Shown one piece after another: positions 1 through 7,172 of a stretch of 64,000 nucleotides of DNA. Source of the stretch: Bacteroidia bacterium (GTDB lineage: Bacteria; Bacteroidota; Bacteroidia; JADZBD01). Positions within the stretch are counted from its first letter, which is position 1, and the number at the start of each line of letters is the position of its first letter. Location: assembly GCA_020054095.1 (NCBI GenBank), contig JAGVMA010000057.1, forward strand, positions 1-64,000, written 5' to 3'. The notes beneath the pieces are model-generated. The model was not told where the DNA came from. It saw only the letters and a list, made by a program, of their open reading frames with translations, and did not search any database. A program made the translations under genes and the position numbers.

Positions 1-21
1 CTGCTATGGCTCGCAGCGAAG

Positions 22-46
22 TTGCGATTTGCGATTTGCGATTTGC
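22..46. repeat. 7-bp tandem repeat (TTGCGAT x3)
   Basis: Three head-to-tail copies of TTGCGAT followed by a partial copy. No reading frame at the window edge explains it. It looks like an intergenic microsatellite; no function is proposed. Confidence 0.7.
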
Positions 47-228
47 TTCATAAAGTATAATTTTTAGCTAATGTATAAAATTGAGAAGCGAAAGTCAAGT
101 TTTTTGTAAAAAAATTAAAACTGAAATGCCGGTAACCACAAGAGTTTTGCAGCTTAATTCCGTATACAGAATTAATAATTGATTTTAAGGCGATAAAAAA
201 TGCTACATAATACATAGTCGAATTTAAC

Positions 229-236
229 TACATTTG
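229..236 (+). promoter_or_regulatory. Bacteroidetes -7 promoter box
   Basis: TACATTTG matches the Bacteroidetes primary-sigma -7 consensus TAnnTTTG and lies 28 nt before the first gene. No convincing -33 TTTG at the usual spacing was found, so this is a motif match only. Confidence 0.5.
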
Positions 237-264
237 CGGCACTGAAAACAATACAAAACAAAAA

Positions 265-1167
265 ATGGAAAACAAAAATTCAAACAACAAAGGGTTATTA
301 ATAGGCGTAATTGTTTTACTGCTTGGTTCAATAGCTTTTAACATTTATCAATATTCGCACGGGGTGGATGTGATGAACCAAATGCAAGCAAAAATTGATA
401 CCGTTTACATTGAAAAAGGACGTGTGCAAGAAGAATTGGAAATTACATCGGCCGATTTAGAAAAATACAAAGGTATGAACGATTCGCTTGACCGTATGGT
501 GAATGAACAGCAAATGCAATTACAAGAGTTGGAACAAAAAATTAACAACTTGAAATCGGCAGCAAAAAAAGATGCGGCTAAGAAAAAAGAATTAGATGCA
601 TTAGTAAGCGAATACAAACAAAAACTAAACGATGCACTTGAGCAGATTGACAAACTAATTACCGAAAACAAAATGCTGAAAGACGAAAACGCTAATCTTA
701 ATACGCAAGTGAGCAGCTTAACGGATGAGAAAAGCAACTTGCAGCAAAAAGTAAATACTGCTGCATTAATTAAAACCGAGTATGTAAAAATTAAATCGCT
801 GAAAGATAAAATGCTTGGCGATGGATATGCTGAAACTTCGTTAGCTAAAAAGGTGAGCAAGTTTGATATATCGTTTACAATGCTTGATAATAAGTTAGCA
901 TCTACAGGCGATAAAACAATTCACATTCGCCTAATTGGTCCTGATGGAAAAGTGATAAGCCAAAACACACAAAACTTTAAACGCAATGATACAGGCGAGG
1001 AAGTACAATTTACAAGCACACTATTTGTAAACTACGATAACGGAGCCAAAAAAGAAGTGGCTGCAAGTTACGAAGACAAAAAAGCAAACTTTAAAGCAGG
1101 AAAATACAAAGTAGAAGTTTACATTGATGGCATTATAAGCGGTGCCGGTGGTGTGGTACTTAAATAG
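265..1167 (+). CDS. Coiled-coil membrane-anchored hypothetical protein
   Basis: A 300-residue protein of unknown function. A short polar N-terminus is followed by one hydrophobic segment (about residues 10-27), which fits a signal anchor with the rest outside the cytoplasm. Residues about 38-165 are rich in Lys, Glu, Gln and Leu with heptad-like spacing, so a long coiled coil is expected. The last ~110 residues lack that pattern and look like a small beta domain (FDISFTML at the start, GKYKVEVYIDG near the end). Proteins of this architecture are common and uncharacterised in Bacteroidetes; a cell-envelope scaffold role is only inference. It starts at the first ATG after a TAnnTTTG box and stands alone: a palindrome cluster separates it from the next gene. 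Confidence 0.8.
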   Translation: MENKNSNNKGLLIGVIVLLLGSIAFNIYQYSHGVDVMNQMQAKIDTVYIEKGRVQEELEITSADLEKYKGMNDSLDRMVNEQQMQLQELEQKINNLKSAAKKDAAKKKELDALVSEYKQKLNDALEQIDKLITENKMLKDENANLNTQVSSLTDEKSNLQQKVNTAALIKTEYVKIKSLKDKMLGDGYAETSLAKKVSKFDISFTMLDNKLASTGDKTIHIRLIGPDGKVISQNTQNFKRNDTGEEVQFTSTLFVNYDNGAKKEVAASYEDKKANFKAGKYKVEVYIDGIISGAGGVVLK

Positions 1168-1175
1168 TATTTAGC

Positions 1176-1190
1176 CCCGAAGCATCGGGA
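1176..1190. repeat. Short palindromic repeat CCCGAAGCATCGGGA
   Basis: CCCGA and TCGGG arms around an AGCA loop, just after the preceding stop codon. The identical 15-mer occurs at 44063-44077, so this is one copy of a dispersed palindromic element rather than an ordinary terminator; there is no T-tract here. Confidence 0.7.
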
Positions 1191-1224
1191 TTAGAATTTA
1201 GAATTGGTGATTTAGTATTTTTAA

Positions 1225-1281
1225 AATTAAAGGTTTTAAGAGCGTTAATAAATGTTAAACGTAAACTTAAAACCTTTAATT
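1225..1281. repeat. 16-bp perfect inverted repeat
   Basis: The arm aattaaaggttttaag (1225-1240) is the exact reverse complement of 1266-1281, with a 25-nt spacer. It could act as a transcription terminator for the upstream gene or be a palindromic repeat unit. It sits between two codirectional genes. Confidence 0.75.
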
Positions 1282-1318
1282 TCTATATTAATGCAATAAG
1301 CGTTACACCTATTCGTTA

Positions 1319-1326
1319 TATATTTG
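1319..1326 (+). promoter_or_regulatory. Bacteroidetes -7 promoter box
   Basis: TATATTTG matches TAnnTTTG and lies 25 nt upstream of the TTG start of the glycosyltransferase gene, which supports that unusual start. Confidence 0.55.
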
Positions 1327-1351
1327 TTTTTAAACTTTTACAAAACCAGCA

Positions 1352-2062
1352 TTGCCCGATAGCATAATTATATTACCAACTTATAACGAGAAAGAAAACA
1401 TAGAGCGCATGTTGCAGAAAATATTTTCGCTGCCATATCCGTTTCATGTGCTGGTGGTAGATGATGGCTCGCCCGATGGAACAGCCGATATTGTAAAAAC
1501 CTACCGCGAAAAATACCCCGATAAACTTTTTATAGAAGAACGTAAAGGCAAGCTCGGGCTTGGCACAGCATATATACACGGCTTTAAATGGGCATTAGCC
1601 AAAGGATATGAATTTATTTTTGAAATGGACTGCGATTTTTCTCACAACCCCGATGATTTAATTCGCCTTAAAACTGCTTGCGACAATGGTGCCGATTTAG
1701 CAATAGGTTCGAGGTATGTAACTGGCGGCAAAATAAAAAACTGGCCTTTGGACAGATTGCTTATGTCCTACTTCGCATCTATATATGTACGAATGGTTTT
1801 GTGGATAGGCATAAAAGACACCACTGCCGGTTTTAAATGCTACCGAAAACGAGTATTAGAAAAAATAAAACTAAACGAAGTGCGCTATGTAGGTTATGCT
1901 TTTCAGATAGAAATGAAATACCGCACACGCAAAGCCGGATATAAAATTACCGAAGTGCCCATCACCTTTACCGACCGCCAATTTGGAACATCAAAAATGA
2001 GTGGTAAAATTTTTAAAGAAGGATTACTTGGTGTTTTGCAATTAAGGTTTATGAAGTTTTAA
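1352..2062 (+). CDS. Polyprenol monophosphomannose synthase-like GT2 glycosyltransferase
   Basis: Probable family 2 glycosyltransferase that moves a mannosyl (or related) residue from a GDP-sugar to polyprenyl phosphate at the cytoplasmic face of the membrane. Seen: 236 residues; LPTYNEKENI near the N-terminus, the nucleotide-binding DDGSPDGT at about 37-44, the DxD-type MDCDFSHNP at about 92-100, GSRYVTGG and the late DRQFGTSKMS motif, all typical of the soluble DPM1-like family. There is no C-terminal membrane segment, as in single-domain bacterial DPM synthases. Start: an in-frame TAA at 1331 leaves only six codons before this TTG, so translation must begin at TTG 1352 or a rarer codon. 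A strong bidirectional terminator follows. The exact donor sugar cannot be read from sequence. Confidence 0.88.
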   Translation: MPDSIIILPTYNEKENIERMLQKIFSLPYPFHVLVVDDGSPDGTADIVKTYREKYPDKLFIEERKGKLGLGTAYIHGFKWALAKGYEFIFEMDCDFSHNPDDLIRLKTACDNGADLAIGSRYVTGGKIKNWPLDRLLMSYFASIYVRMVLWIGIKDTTAGFKCYRKRVLEKIKLNEVRYVGYAFQIEMKYRTRKAGYKITEVPITFTDRQFGTSKMSGKIFKEGLLGVLQLRFMKF

Positions 2063-2063
2063 C

Positions 2064-2095
2064 AAAAAAAGCGAGGAGTAGTCCTCGCTTTTTTA
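2064..2095. terminator. Bidirectional intrinsic terminator
   Basis: A 7-bp GC-rich stem (gcgagga/tcctcgc, 2071-2077 and 2082-2088) with a tetraloop, A-tract before and T-tract after. It lies between a plus-strand gene and a converging minus-strand one, so it can serve both. Confidence 0.85.
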
Positions 2096-2121
2096 TTGTC
2101 TTATTATTTTTTGTCTTACTT

Positions 2122-2781
2122 TTACTTTATCAACAAAACATGCCCCAGGTATTCGTGTTTTTTACCAAATACGGAATCTTTAAAACGACATTTCCACACG
2201 TAAACATCTATCTGTGCAATTTCTTTTCCGTCATTGGCTTTTCCATCCCATGCTTGTTGCCATTGAGTAGTTTTCCAAATTAAATTTCCCCATCGGTCGA
2301 ACACAAATAGCTCAAATGTGCTTGCATCAATACCTACTCCTTCCGGAGTCCAGCTATCGTTTTTGCCATCGCCATTTGGTGTAAATGCATTAGGCGCATA
2401 GAACGTAAATTCAGGGCGAATTTCAATACATATTGAAGTTGTATCACGGCAAGTGTATTGGTTTTCTGCCATTAACACCGGGCAGAAAGTGCCTGTATCT
2501 TCATACGTAAATTGTGGGTTTTGCTGATTAGATGTAGAGTTAAGCGGGTCGGCAAAATTCCAAGTCCAGCTTGTAGCACCTACCGATAAATCAGTAAACG
2601 TAATTTCAGAGTTAAATATATCAGTAACTATAGGATTAGCCGAAAACGCTGCTTGCGGAAACGGATGCACGTTAATTAAATTAGGATACAGGTATGATGC
2701 CGTGCAGCCCATATTATCACTAATTATTACTGCCGCCTGGTACGAGCCGGGAGAAGTATAGCAGTGATTAGGATTCTGCAA
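2122..2781 (-). pseudogene. 5'-truncated PKD-domain protein with T9SS type B sorting domain
   Basis: C-terminal remnant of a large secreted or surface protein. Seen: the frame opens inside a PKD domain (NPNHCYTSPGSYQAAV, normally the second half of the fold), continues through a second PKD-like unit (FTDLSVGATSWTWNF) and ends in a gliding-motility-associated type B sorting domain (APNAFTPNGDGKNDSW, then FDRWGNLIW and YVWKCRF). In this family the sorting domain sends cargo through the SprA translocon, which is also encoded in this window. There is no signal peptide, and an in-frame TGA lies two codons upstream of the only candidate start, a TTG. The 5' part is therefore missing. The break coincides with the edge of an unrelated gene tail on the opposite strand. 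Confidence 0.8.
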
Positions 2782-2866
2782 ATTAGCTCAGCTACTATGG
2801 GATGTTAAAAATACTGCATTAGTTGCACCGCTTATTGATAAATTAAAGAAGAATATTAGCGTTTAA
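2780..2866 (+). pseudogene. C-terminal remnant of a lost plus-strand gene
   Basis: Twenty-eight sense codons ending in TAA read as a plausible amphipathic C-terminus (LAQLLWDVKNTALVAPLIDK, then KLKKNISV). The pattern resembles a helical repeat, HEAT-like at most. The open frame begins exactly where the type B cargo gene breaks off on the other strand. No start codon or promoter is available, so it is interpreted as the tail of a deleted gene. The family is not recognised. Confidence 0.45.
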
Positions 2867-2917
2867 TAGCCCAATAAAACTAATTTTGCCGCTTAATTTT
2901 AAAACAAACCCTCGTAA

Positions 2918-4753
2918 ATGAAAACAAAACAACTACTCACGCTTACATTATTTAGTATTTTGGCAATTATTGGCAAGGCACAGCCCATTGGCTGGAACTT
3001 TGCAGTGCCCATTGCAGTTACCGAAAACTCGGGAAGCACAATAGTTAATTACCAAATGCGATTAACTATTAACACACAGCAGTACATTAGTGCCAATTTA
3101 ATGCAAGCCAATGGCGAAGACATTCGCTTTGGTAAAGATTGTGCCGGCAACACACTCTATAATTATTGGATAGAATCAGGTATAAACACAACCAATACTG
3201 TAATTTGGGTTAAGATAGATACATTGTTTGCATCGCAAACCCGCAACATATATATGTATTACAGTAACAGCACAGCTACTCCGGCAAGCGCTGTTATGGG
3301 TACTTTTTTTGGCCCTCATTCTTCTACTGATAGTGTTGCAAGTGGTGGCGCGGGTGGCGTAGCTAATAGCCAACGTGGTTTCCGTTTTGCACCTAACGAA
3401 GATTTGTTGGTTACCGCATTTGGCAAACGCGAACCAAATGGTACTACACGCTATATAACACTTTTTGATTTTACTACACAAGCCATTGTACAGCAATTGC
3501 AAGTGGGCGGCCCTGCTGCACAATACAGCTATGGCAACTTGGCTAATCCCATTTGGTTAACACAAGGCACACAATATTCTTTACAACTTTTTCAAGGAAC
3601 TGGCGATGGTTATTATTTTGGCACCTCATCACAAATAGGCCAGCACCTTACTTATTTCGATATGAAATATTGCAATAGCTGCACACAAAACACATTCCCT
3701 ACAAGTACACTTACTAATTACCATTACGGCTACCCCGATTTATGGTACTTTACAAAAACCAACGTGAGTGTGCCTCCTACTTTTATTATTGGCAGTTTAT
3801 TATCTGTTAATGCAGGTTACCCCAGCACCATCTGCGAAGGCACATCGGTGGTTATAGGTGGTAATGCCGGAGGAGGAACTGCGCCTTATACTTATTCGTG
3901 GGCACCTGCTACTGCTTTAAGTTCGAGCACGGTGGCACAACCTACTGCAAATCCTACTATTACTACTACTTACACGGTGCATGTTACCGATGCTGCCGGA
4001 TGTACTGCAAGTTCGCAAGTAACAGTAAACGTAAATTCACAACCGATAGTTTACATTATTGGTAATCCCACTACTATATGCATAGGCGATACTGTAATGC
4101 TTAACGGCATGGGCGGCAATGCTTATACTTGGAGCACTGGCGATACCATTAGCACCATTATGGTGATGCCTACTGCTACCACTACTTATACCGTAATAGG
4201 AACCGAAACTGTTAACGGCTGCTCCGATACAAATAACATTACTATTAACGTAAACCCGCTTCCGGTAGTTAGTTATAACGAAACACAAACATTAGTGTGT
4301 GTTAACTGGGCGCCTATTACTTTAACATCGGGCACCCCGGCTAACGGAACTTACAGCGGCACTGCTGTTACAGGCAATATGTTCGATCCGGCCACAGCAG
4401 GCGCAGGCACCTATAGCATCATTTATACTTTTACTGATGTGAACGGATGCACCAGTGCCGATACTTCTATAATTACTGTTGACTTGTGCACAGGAATTAA
4501 TAGTACTAACACGGCACTTAACTTATCGGTTTTCCCTAATCCGTTTACCAATGAGTTATTTATCTTAAACAATACTAAAGCAAACACTATTACTGTTACA
4601 GTTTATAACAGCATAGGCGATGTGGTAACAAACTTTACTACTGCCGAAAAACAATTTACTTTAAATACCGCCAACTTTAGTCAAGGCATTTATTTTATTG
4701 CTATTGGCAATGGCTTGAACGAAGTAAAAACTGTGAAGGTTATTAAGCAATAA
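2918..4753 (+). CDS. Secreted DUF2341-type protein with T9SS type A sorting domain
   Basis: A 611-residue exported protein of unknown ligand. Seen: a signal peptide (about residues 1-22, hydrophobic core then KAQ); a DUF2341-like region at about 40-130 (YQMRLTINTQQ, NYWIES, NIYMYYSN), a beta-sandwich family often found in surface adhesins and lectin-like proteins; two Ig-like repeats, each beginning with a PxTIC motif (about 300-375 and 380-448), with the cysteine spacing of Bacteroidetes adhesin repeats; and a C-terminal type A sorting domain (LSVFPNPFTNEL ... GIYFIAIGNGLNEVKTVKVIK). Known family behaviour: export by Sec, then T9SS translocation and removal of the C-terminal domain by PorU-type sortase. 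The role is inferred to be adhesion or matrix binding. Confidence 0.85.
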   Translation: MKTKQLLTLTLFSILAIIGKAQPIGWNFAVPIAVTENSGSTIVNYQMRLTINTQQYISANLMQANGEDIRFGKDCAGNTLYNYWIESGINTTNTVIWVKIDTLFASQTRNIYMYYSNSTATPASAVMGTFFGPHSSTDSVASGGAGGVANSQRGFRFAPNEDLLVTAFGKREPNGTTRYITLFDFTTQAIVQQLQVGGPAAQYSYGNLANPIWLTQGTQYSLQLFQGTGDGYYFGTSSQIGQHLTYFDMKYCNSCTQNTFPTSTLTNYHYGYPDLWYFTKTNVSVPPTFIIGSLLSVNAGYPSTICEGTSVVIGGNAGGGTAPYTYSWAPATALSSSTVAQPTANPTITTTYTVHVTDAAGCTASSQVTVNVNSQPIVYIIGNPTTICIGDTVMLNGMGGNAYTWSTGDTISTIMVMPTATTTYTVIGTETVNGCSDTNNITINVNPLPVVSYNETQTLVCVNWAPITLTSGTPANGTYSGTAVTGNMFDPATAGAGTYSIIYTFTDVNGCTSADTSIITVDLCTGINSTNTALNLSVFPNPFTNELFILNNTKANTITVTVYNSIGDVVTNFTTAEKQFTLNTANFSQGIYFIAIGNGLNEVKTVKVIKQ

Positions 4754-4780
4754 GCTATTAGTAAATAGTTTTTAGTACTA

Positions 4781-4830
4781 AAAAATCACCGTTTTGTCCC
4801 TGAGCGTAGTCGAAGGGAACGGTGATTTTT
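4781..4830. terminator. Bidirectional terminator with a nested palindromic repeat
   Basis: A 13-bp outer stem (aaaaatcaccgtt, 4781-4793, with 4818-4830) encloses a 24-nt insert carrying CCTGAGCGTAGTCGAAGG, a variant of the repeat seen three times near 9.2-9.35 kb. The hairpin lies between convergent genes, and its last bases touch the stop codon of the bestrophin-like gene. Confidence 0.8.
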
Positions 4831-5705
4831 TATTTACTGAATATTTCCGTAACCGAATCTTCTATTTTTCCGGCAAGCTCATCGGTAGGCAGGTCGTTAT
4901 CATCATCGCCAAATGGGTCTTCTATTTCTTCGGCAAGTATTTCTAAACTCACCATTACATAAAAAATAAAAAGTGTGATGGGTACTGTCCAATATCCGAA
5001 AGAGGGAATTAAGCCAAACGGAAGGGTGATTACATAAATGAAAATAAATTTTTTGATAAACAAGCTGTACGAAAACGGAATGGGTGTGCTGCGTATTCGC
5101 TCGCAGGCGCCCATTATATCGGGTAGCACGCTCACTTCGTTTTCGATGGAATAAAACTCAATATCGGTAATTATGTTTTGCTGGCGCAGATGCACTAAGC
5201 GCTCGTACATAAGTTTGGTTACAGCATTGGGTTTGTTTTTGTATTTGCTCACTTCATCTTTTAAGTGTTCGGGTAGTTCCACTTTGTGCATATCCACACC
5301 TTGGCGCAAGTGCTCTTTACTGATGTAGGGATAAGCAATAATCAATTGCTTTAGTTCGGTAATTAGCTGGCCGTGCTGTGGCGCTATTATGGTTTTAATT
5401 TTTATGGCCATGCTGCGGCTTTGGTTCACTAAGCTGCCCCATAGTTTGCGCCCTTCCCACCAGCGATCATAAGCACTATTGGTGCGAAACACTAATACCA
5501 AGCCCATTATAAAACCTATTAGCGAGTGAACGGATAGCGTGTTTCTGAACACCGATAAATCTTTAGCATACGTAAGCTCTAACCATGTAACACCGCCTGC
5601 ATATAGTGCCATAAGCAGTAGTTCGGCCTTGAGCATAGAAATAGTATCGCTCCTGTGGAATTTTACAATGTGCCTAAACCATGTTTTGGGATTGTATTTT
5701 ATCAT
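4830..5705 (-). CDS. Bestrophin-family (UPF0187/YneE-like) ion channel
   Basis: Integral inner-membrane protein of the bestrophin family, which forms pentameric ligand-gated anion or cation channels. Seen: 291 residues, normal for bacterial members. N-terminal hydrophobic segments lie at about 26-44 and 60-78, followed by the family signature FRTNSAYDRWWEGRKLWG (about 74-91), a helical cytoplasmic region, and two further hydrophobic segments at about 210-255. The C-terminus is acidic (EEIEDPFGDDDNDLP), matching the conserved IEDPFG motif after the last membrane helix. Ion selectivity cannot be told from the sequence. The ATG is preceded by a repeat-filled spacer rather than an obvious promoter. 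Confidence 0.9.
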   Translation of the reverse strand: MIKYNPKTWFRHIVKFHRSDTISMLKAELLLMALYAGGVTWLELTYAKDLSVFRNTLSVHSLIGFIMGLVLVFRTNSAYDRWWEGRKLWGSLVNQSRSMAIKIKTIIAPQHGQLITELKQLIIAYPYISKEHLRQGVDMHKVELPEHLKDEVSKYKNKPNAVTKLMYERLVHLRQQNIITDIEFYSIENEVSVLPDIMGACERIRSTPIPFSYSLFIKKFIFIYVITLPFGLIPSFGYWTVPITLFIFYVMVSLEILAEEIEDPFGDDDNDLPTDELAGKIEDSVTEIFSK

Positions 5706-5718
5706 GGCTCAAAAGTAG

Positions 5719-5897
5719 GAAGTATTATGTACTGAGTACAAAGTATTATGTACCAAGTAGAAAGTATTAAGTACCAAGTATTAAGTATTATGAATGAAGT
5801 AACGAGTTGTAAGTGTAAGGTAAAAACGATTTTAAATCTATAATTTGAATCGTGCTTTATACTCAGTACTTAATACATAATACTTTTTACTTTCTAC
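5719..5897. repeat. AAGTATTA(A/T)GTAC direct and inverted repeat array
   Basis: Between two minus-strand genes, AGTATTA(T/A)GTAC-like units recur at about 5720, 5741, 5763 and 5778, and the inverted version (actcagtacttaatacataatac) lies at about 5860-5883. The arms could fold into a long imperfect hairpin. A related TACTTAATAC array sits between nrdB and nrdA at 11.83-11.88 kb. Confidence 0.65.
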
Positions 5898-5903
5898 TTT
5901 TTT

Positions 5904-6590
5904 TTACAAAATAATTTCGCTTGCTACATCGCTCCATGGGCCGGTTTTGCCCGAATTGGTTTTATACCGTGCGCGATAATAAGCAGTAAGTCCTTTTTGC
6001 TGCGGCTGCTGTGTAATTTTTAGCAAATGCTTGCCGCTATCCATCAGTGGCTGAAACTGTATTGAGTTTTCGGGCAAATTAGCCGCGCCTATAAAATTTT
6101 GTATTTCCACTTTTTGATTATCGGGCATGGCATTGCTATCGGGCGTTTGCGGATTTTGAAACCGCAGCACTTGTATGCCATTGCTTATTTTATCGAAACT
6201 GATAACGGGTGCAAAATTAACTGCTTGAATGGGCGTGGGATTAAAATCGCGCTGCGGCAGGTTAAGCACATTGCGACTATTAGGCGTAAGAAACGATTGC
6301 GGAATATCGCCATAGATAATGCGCAACTGCGCCTCTAACTGCGCTCTGCGCTGTTTCACAATATCGCGTATAGATTTTGTAACCGTATCGGGGCTGGTAT
6401 AAAGCAGCCACAATTGCCGCCAGCCAAGGTTGCTTTGGCTTACGCCCGGTTTATCTACCAGTTGGTTAAGGGCATCTAAATTAGCGCCCGATACCGATAA
6501 CGAAGCCGCATTGGCATTAATGTAAGGCGTTACAGTATCAATGTAATCGTTAAAATCGTTAACGGGTTGTGGAAATGGACCATCACTCAT
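5904..6590 (-). CDS. Hypothetical protein with fibronectin-III-like C-terminus
   Basis: 228 residues, no signal peptide or membrane segment, function unknown. The N-terminal half is helical and polar (residues 1-95, with NLGWRQLWLLYTSPDT and a basic helix IVKQRRAQLEAQLR). The C-terminal half (about 125-228) has beta-strand spacing ending in LTAYYRARYKTNSGKTGPWS, which resembles the last strands of a fibronectin type III fold. It overlaps the upstream HTH gene by 8 nt, so the two are probably cotranscribed and translationally coupled. Similar two-gene units in Bacteroidetes are uncharacterised as far as I know. Confidence 0.7.
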   Translation of the reverse strand: MSDGPFPQPVNDFNDYIDTVTPYINANAASLSVSGANLDALNQLVDKPGVSQSNLGWRQLWLLYTSPDTVTKSIRDIVKQRRAQLEAQLRIIYGDIPQSFLTPNSRNVLNLPQRDFNPTPIQAVNFAPVISFDKISNGIQVLRFQNPQTPDSNAMPDNQKVEIQNFIGAANLPENSIQFQPLMDSGKHLLKITQQPQQKGLTAYYRARYKTNSGKTGPWSDVASEIIL

Positions 6591-6867
6591 GTGTTGTTGT
6601 TTTTAGGGTTTGTGTTATTTCTGATTTGTCAATTACTTCGGGGTGGTTAATATCTACAATCACTATTTTTTTGCCGCTCGCACGCAGCAATTCATCGGCT
6701 TTTATAATGCCGGGCTCGGTATTGTAGAGTTCTAATTTTTGGATGTATTGCTTAGATGTGCCTGCTCGCTTGCCAAATTGCCCGTGTGTTTCGTTAACCC
6801 TGAGCCGCGCCTTGCGGCACGTATCCACAATTTGCACTACCAGCGGATGATTATATTTTGGAAGCAT
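6583..6867 (-). CDS. Small HTH-like DNA-binding protein
   Basis: 94 residues from ATG 6867; a further 30 codons upstream are open but basic and atypical, so the internal ATG is preferred. The centre (QFGKRAGTSKQYIQKLELYNTEPGI) reads as a Cro/XRE-type helix-turn-helix with an unusual spacing, and the tail (ELLRASGKKIVIVDINH) is a short beta strand. It is likely a regulator or DNA-binding partner of the overlapping downstream protein. The HTH call rests on pattern only. Confidence 0.6.
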   Translation of the reverse strand: MLPKYNHPLVVQIVDTCRKARLRVNETHGQFGKRAGTSKQYIQKLELYNTEPGIIKADELLRASGKKIVIVDINHPEVIDKSEITQTLKTTTHE

Positions 6868-7172
6868 TACAAAACAAAAATCCTGAAAGAAAAATTCTTT
6901 AGCGGCAATTATAATTGTCTTTTTTTTGCCGATTTTAAACAGCCGCTTGCGCAGCACAATAGTTTAGCTTCTAAGCTAAATTATGGCGCTTATAATTTTA
7001 ACTATTTAGCTCGTGAATTTAATTATTGCGCTTAGCAGCTAAACTATGCTGCTTGCAAGCTAAAAAATTAGCAAGTGCAGCTCACTACTTTAGCTCGGCA
7101 CGGCAAATATGCTGCTGTGTGTAGCAGTGGGTGCGGCATAAGTGGGAAGGGGTGGCTGGTGGGCGGGGGTGG
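6868..7172. other. Palindrome-rich spacer, no gene recognised
   Basis: 305 nt between the HTH gene and the SIR2-like gene. It contains TTTAGCTT/AAGCTAAA (6963-6980), GCTTGCAAGC (7051-7060) and several further TTAGC/GCTAA words in both orientations, then a very G-rich tract directly after the SIR2-like stop. No open frame with coding character was seen. This could be an insertion scar or a non-coding structured element. Confidence 0.5.
7144..7169 (+). other. Potential G-quadruplex tract
   Basis: Four G-runs (3, 4, 3 and 5 G) separated by loops of 2, 8 and 1 nt on the plus strand, four bases from the stop codon of the SIR2-like gene. In a genome this AT-rich such a run is unusual. Folding is not demonstrated. 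Confidence 0.4.

Noticed and set aside
405-860. Minus-strand ORF of 151 codons
   Set aside because: Ser/Cys/Phe-rich complement of the Lys/Glu coiled-coil of the first gene; a typical shadow.
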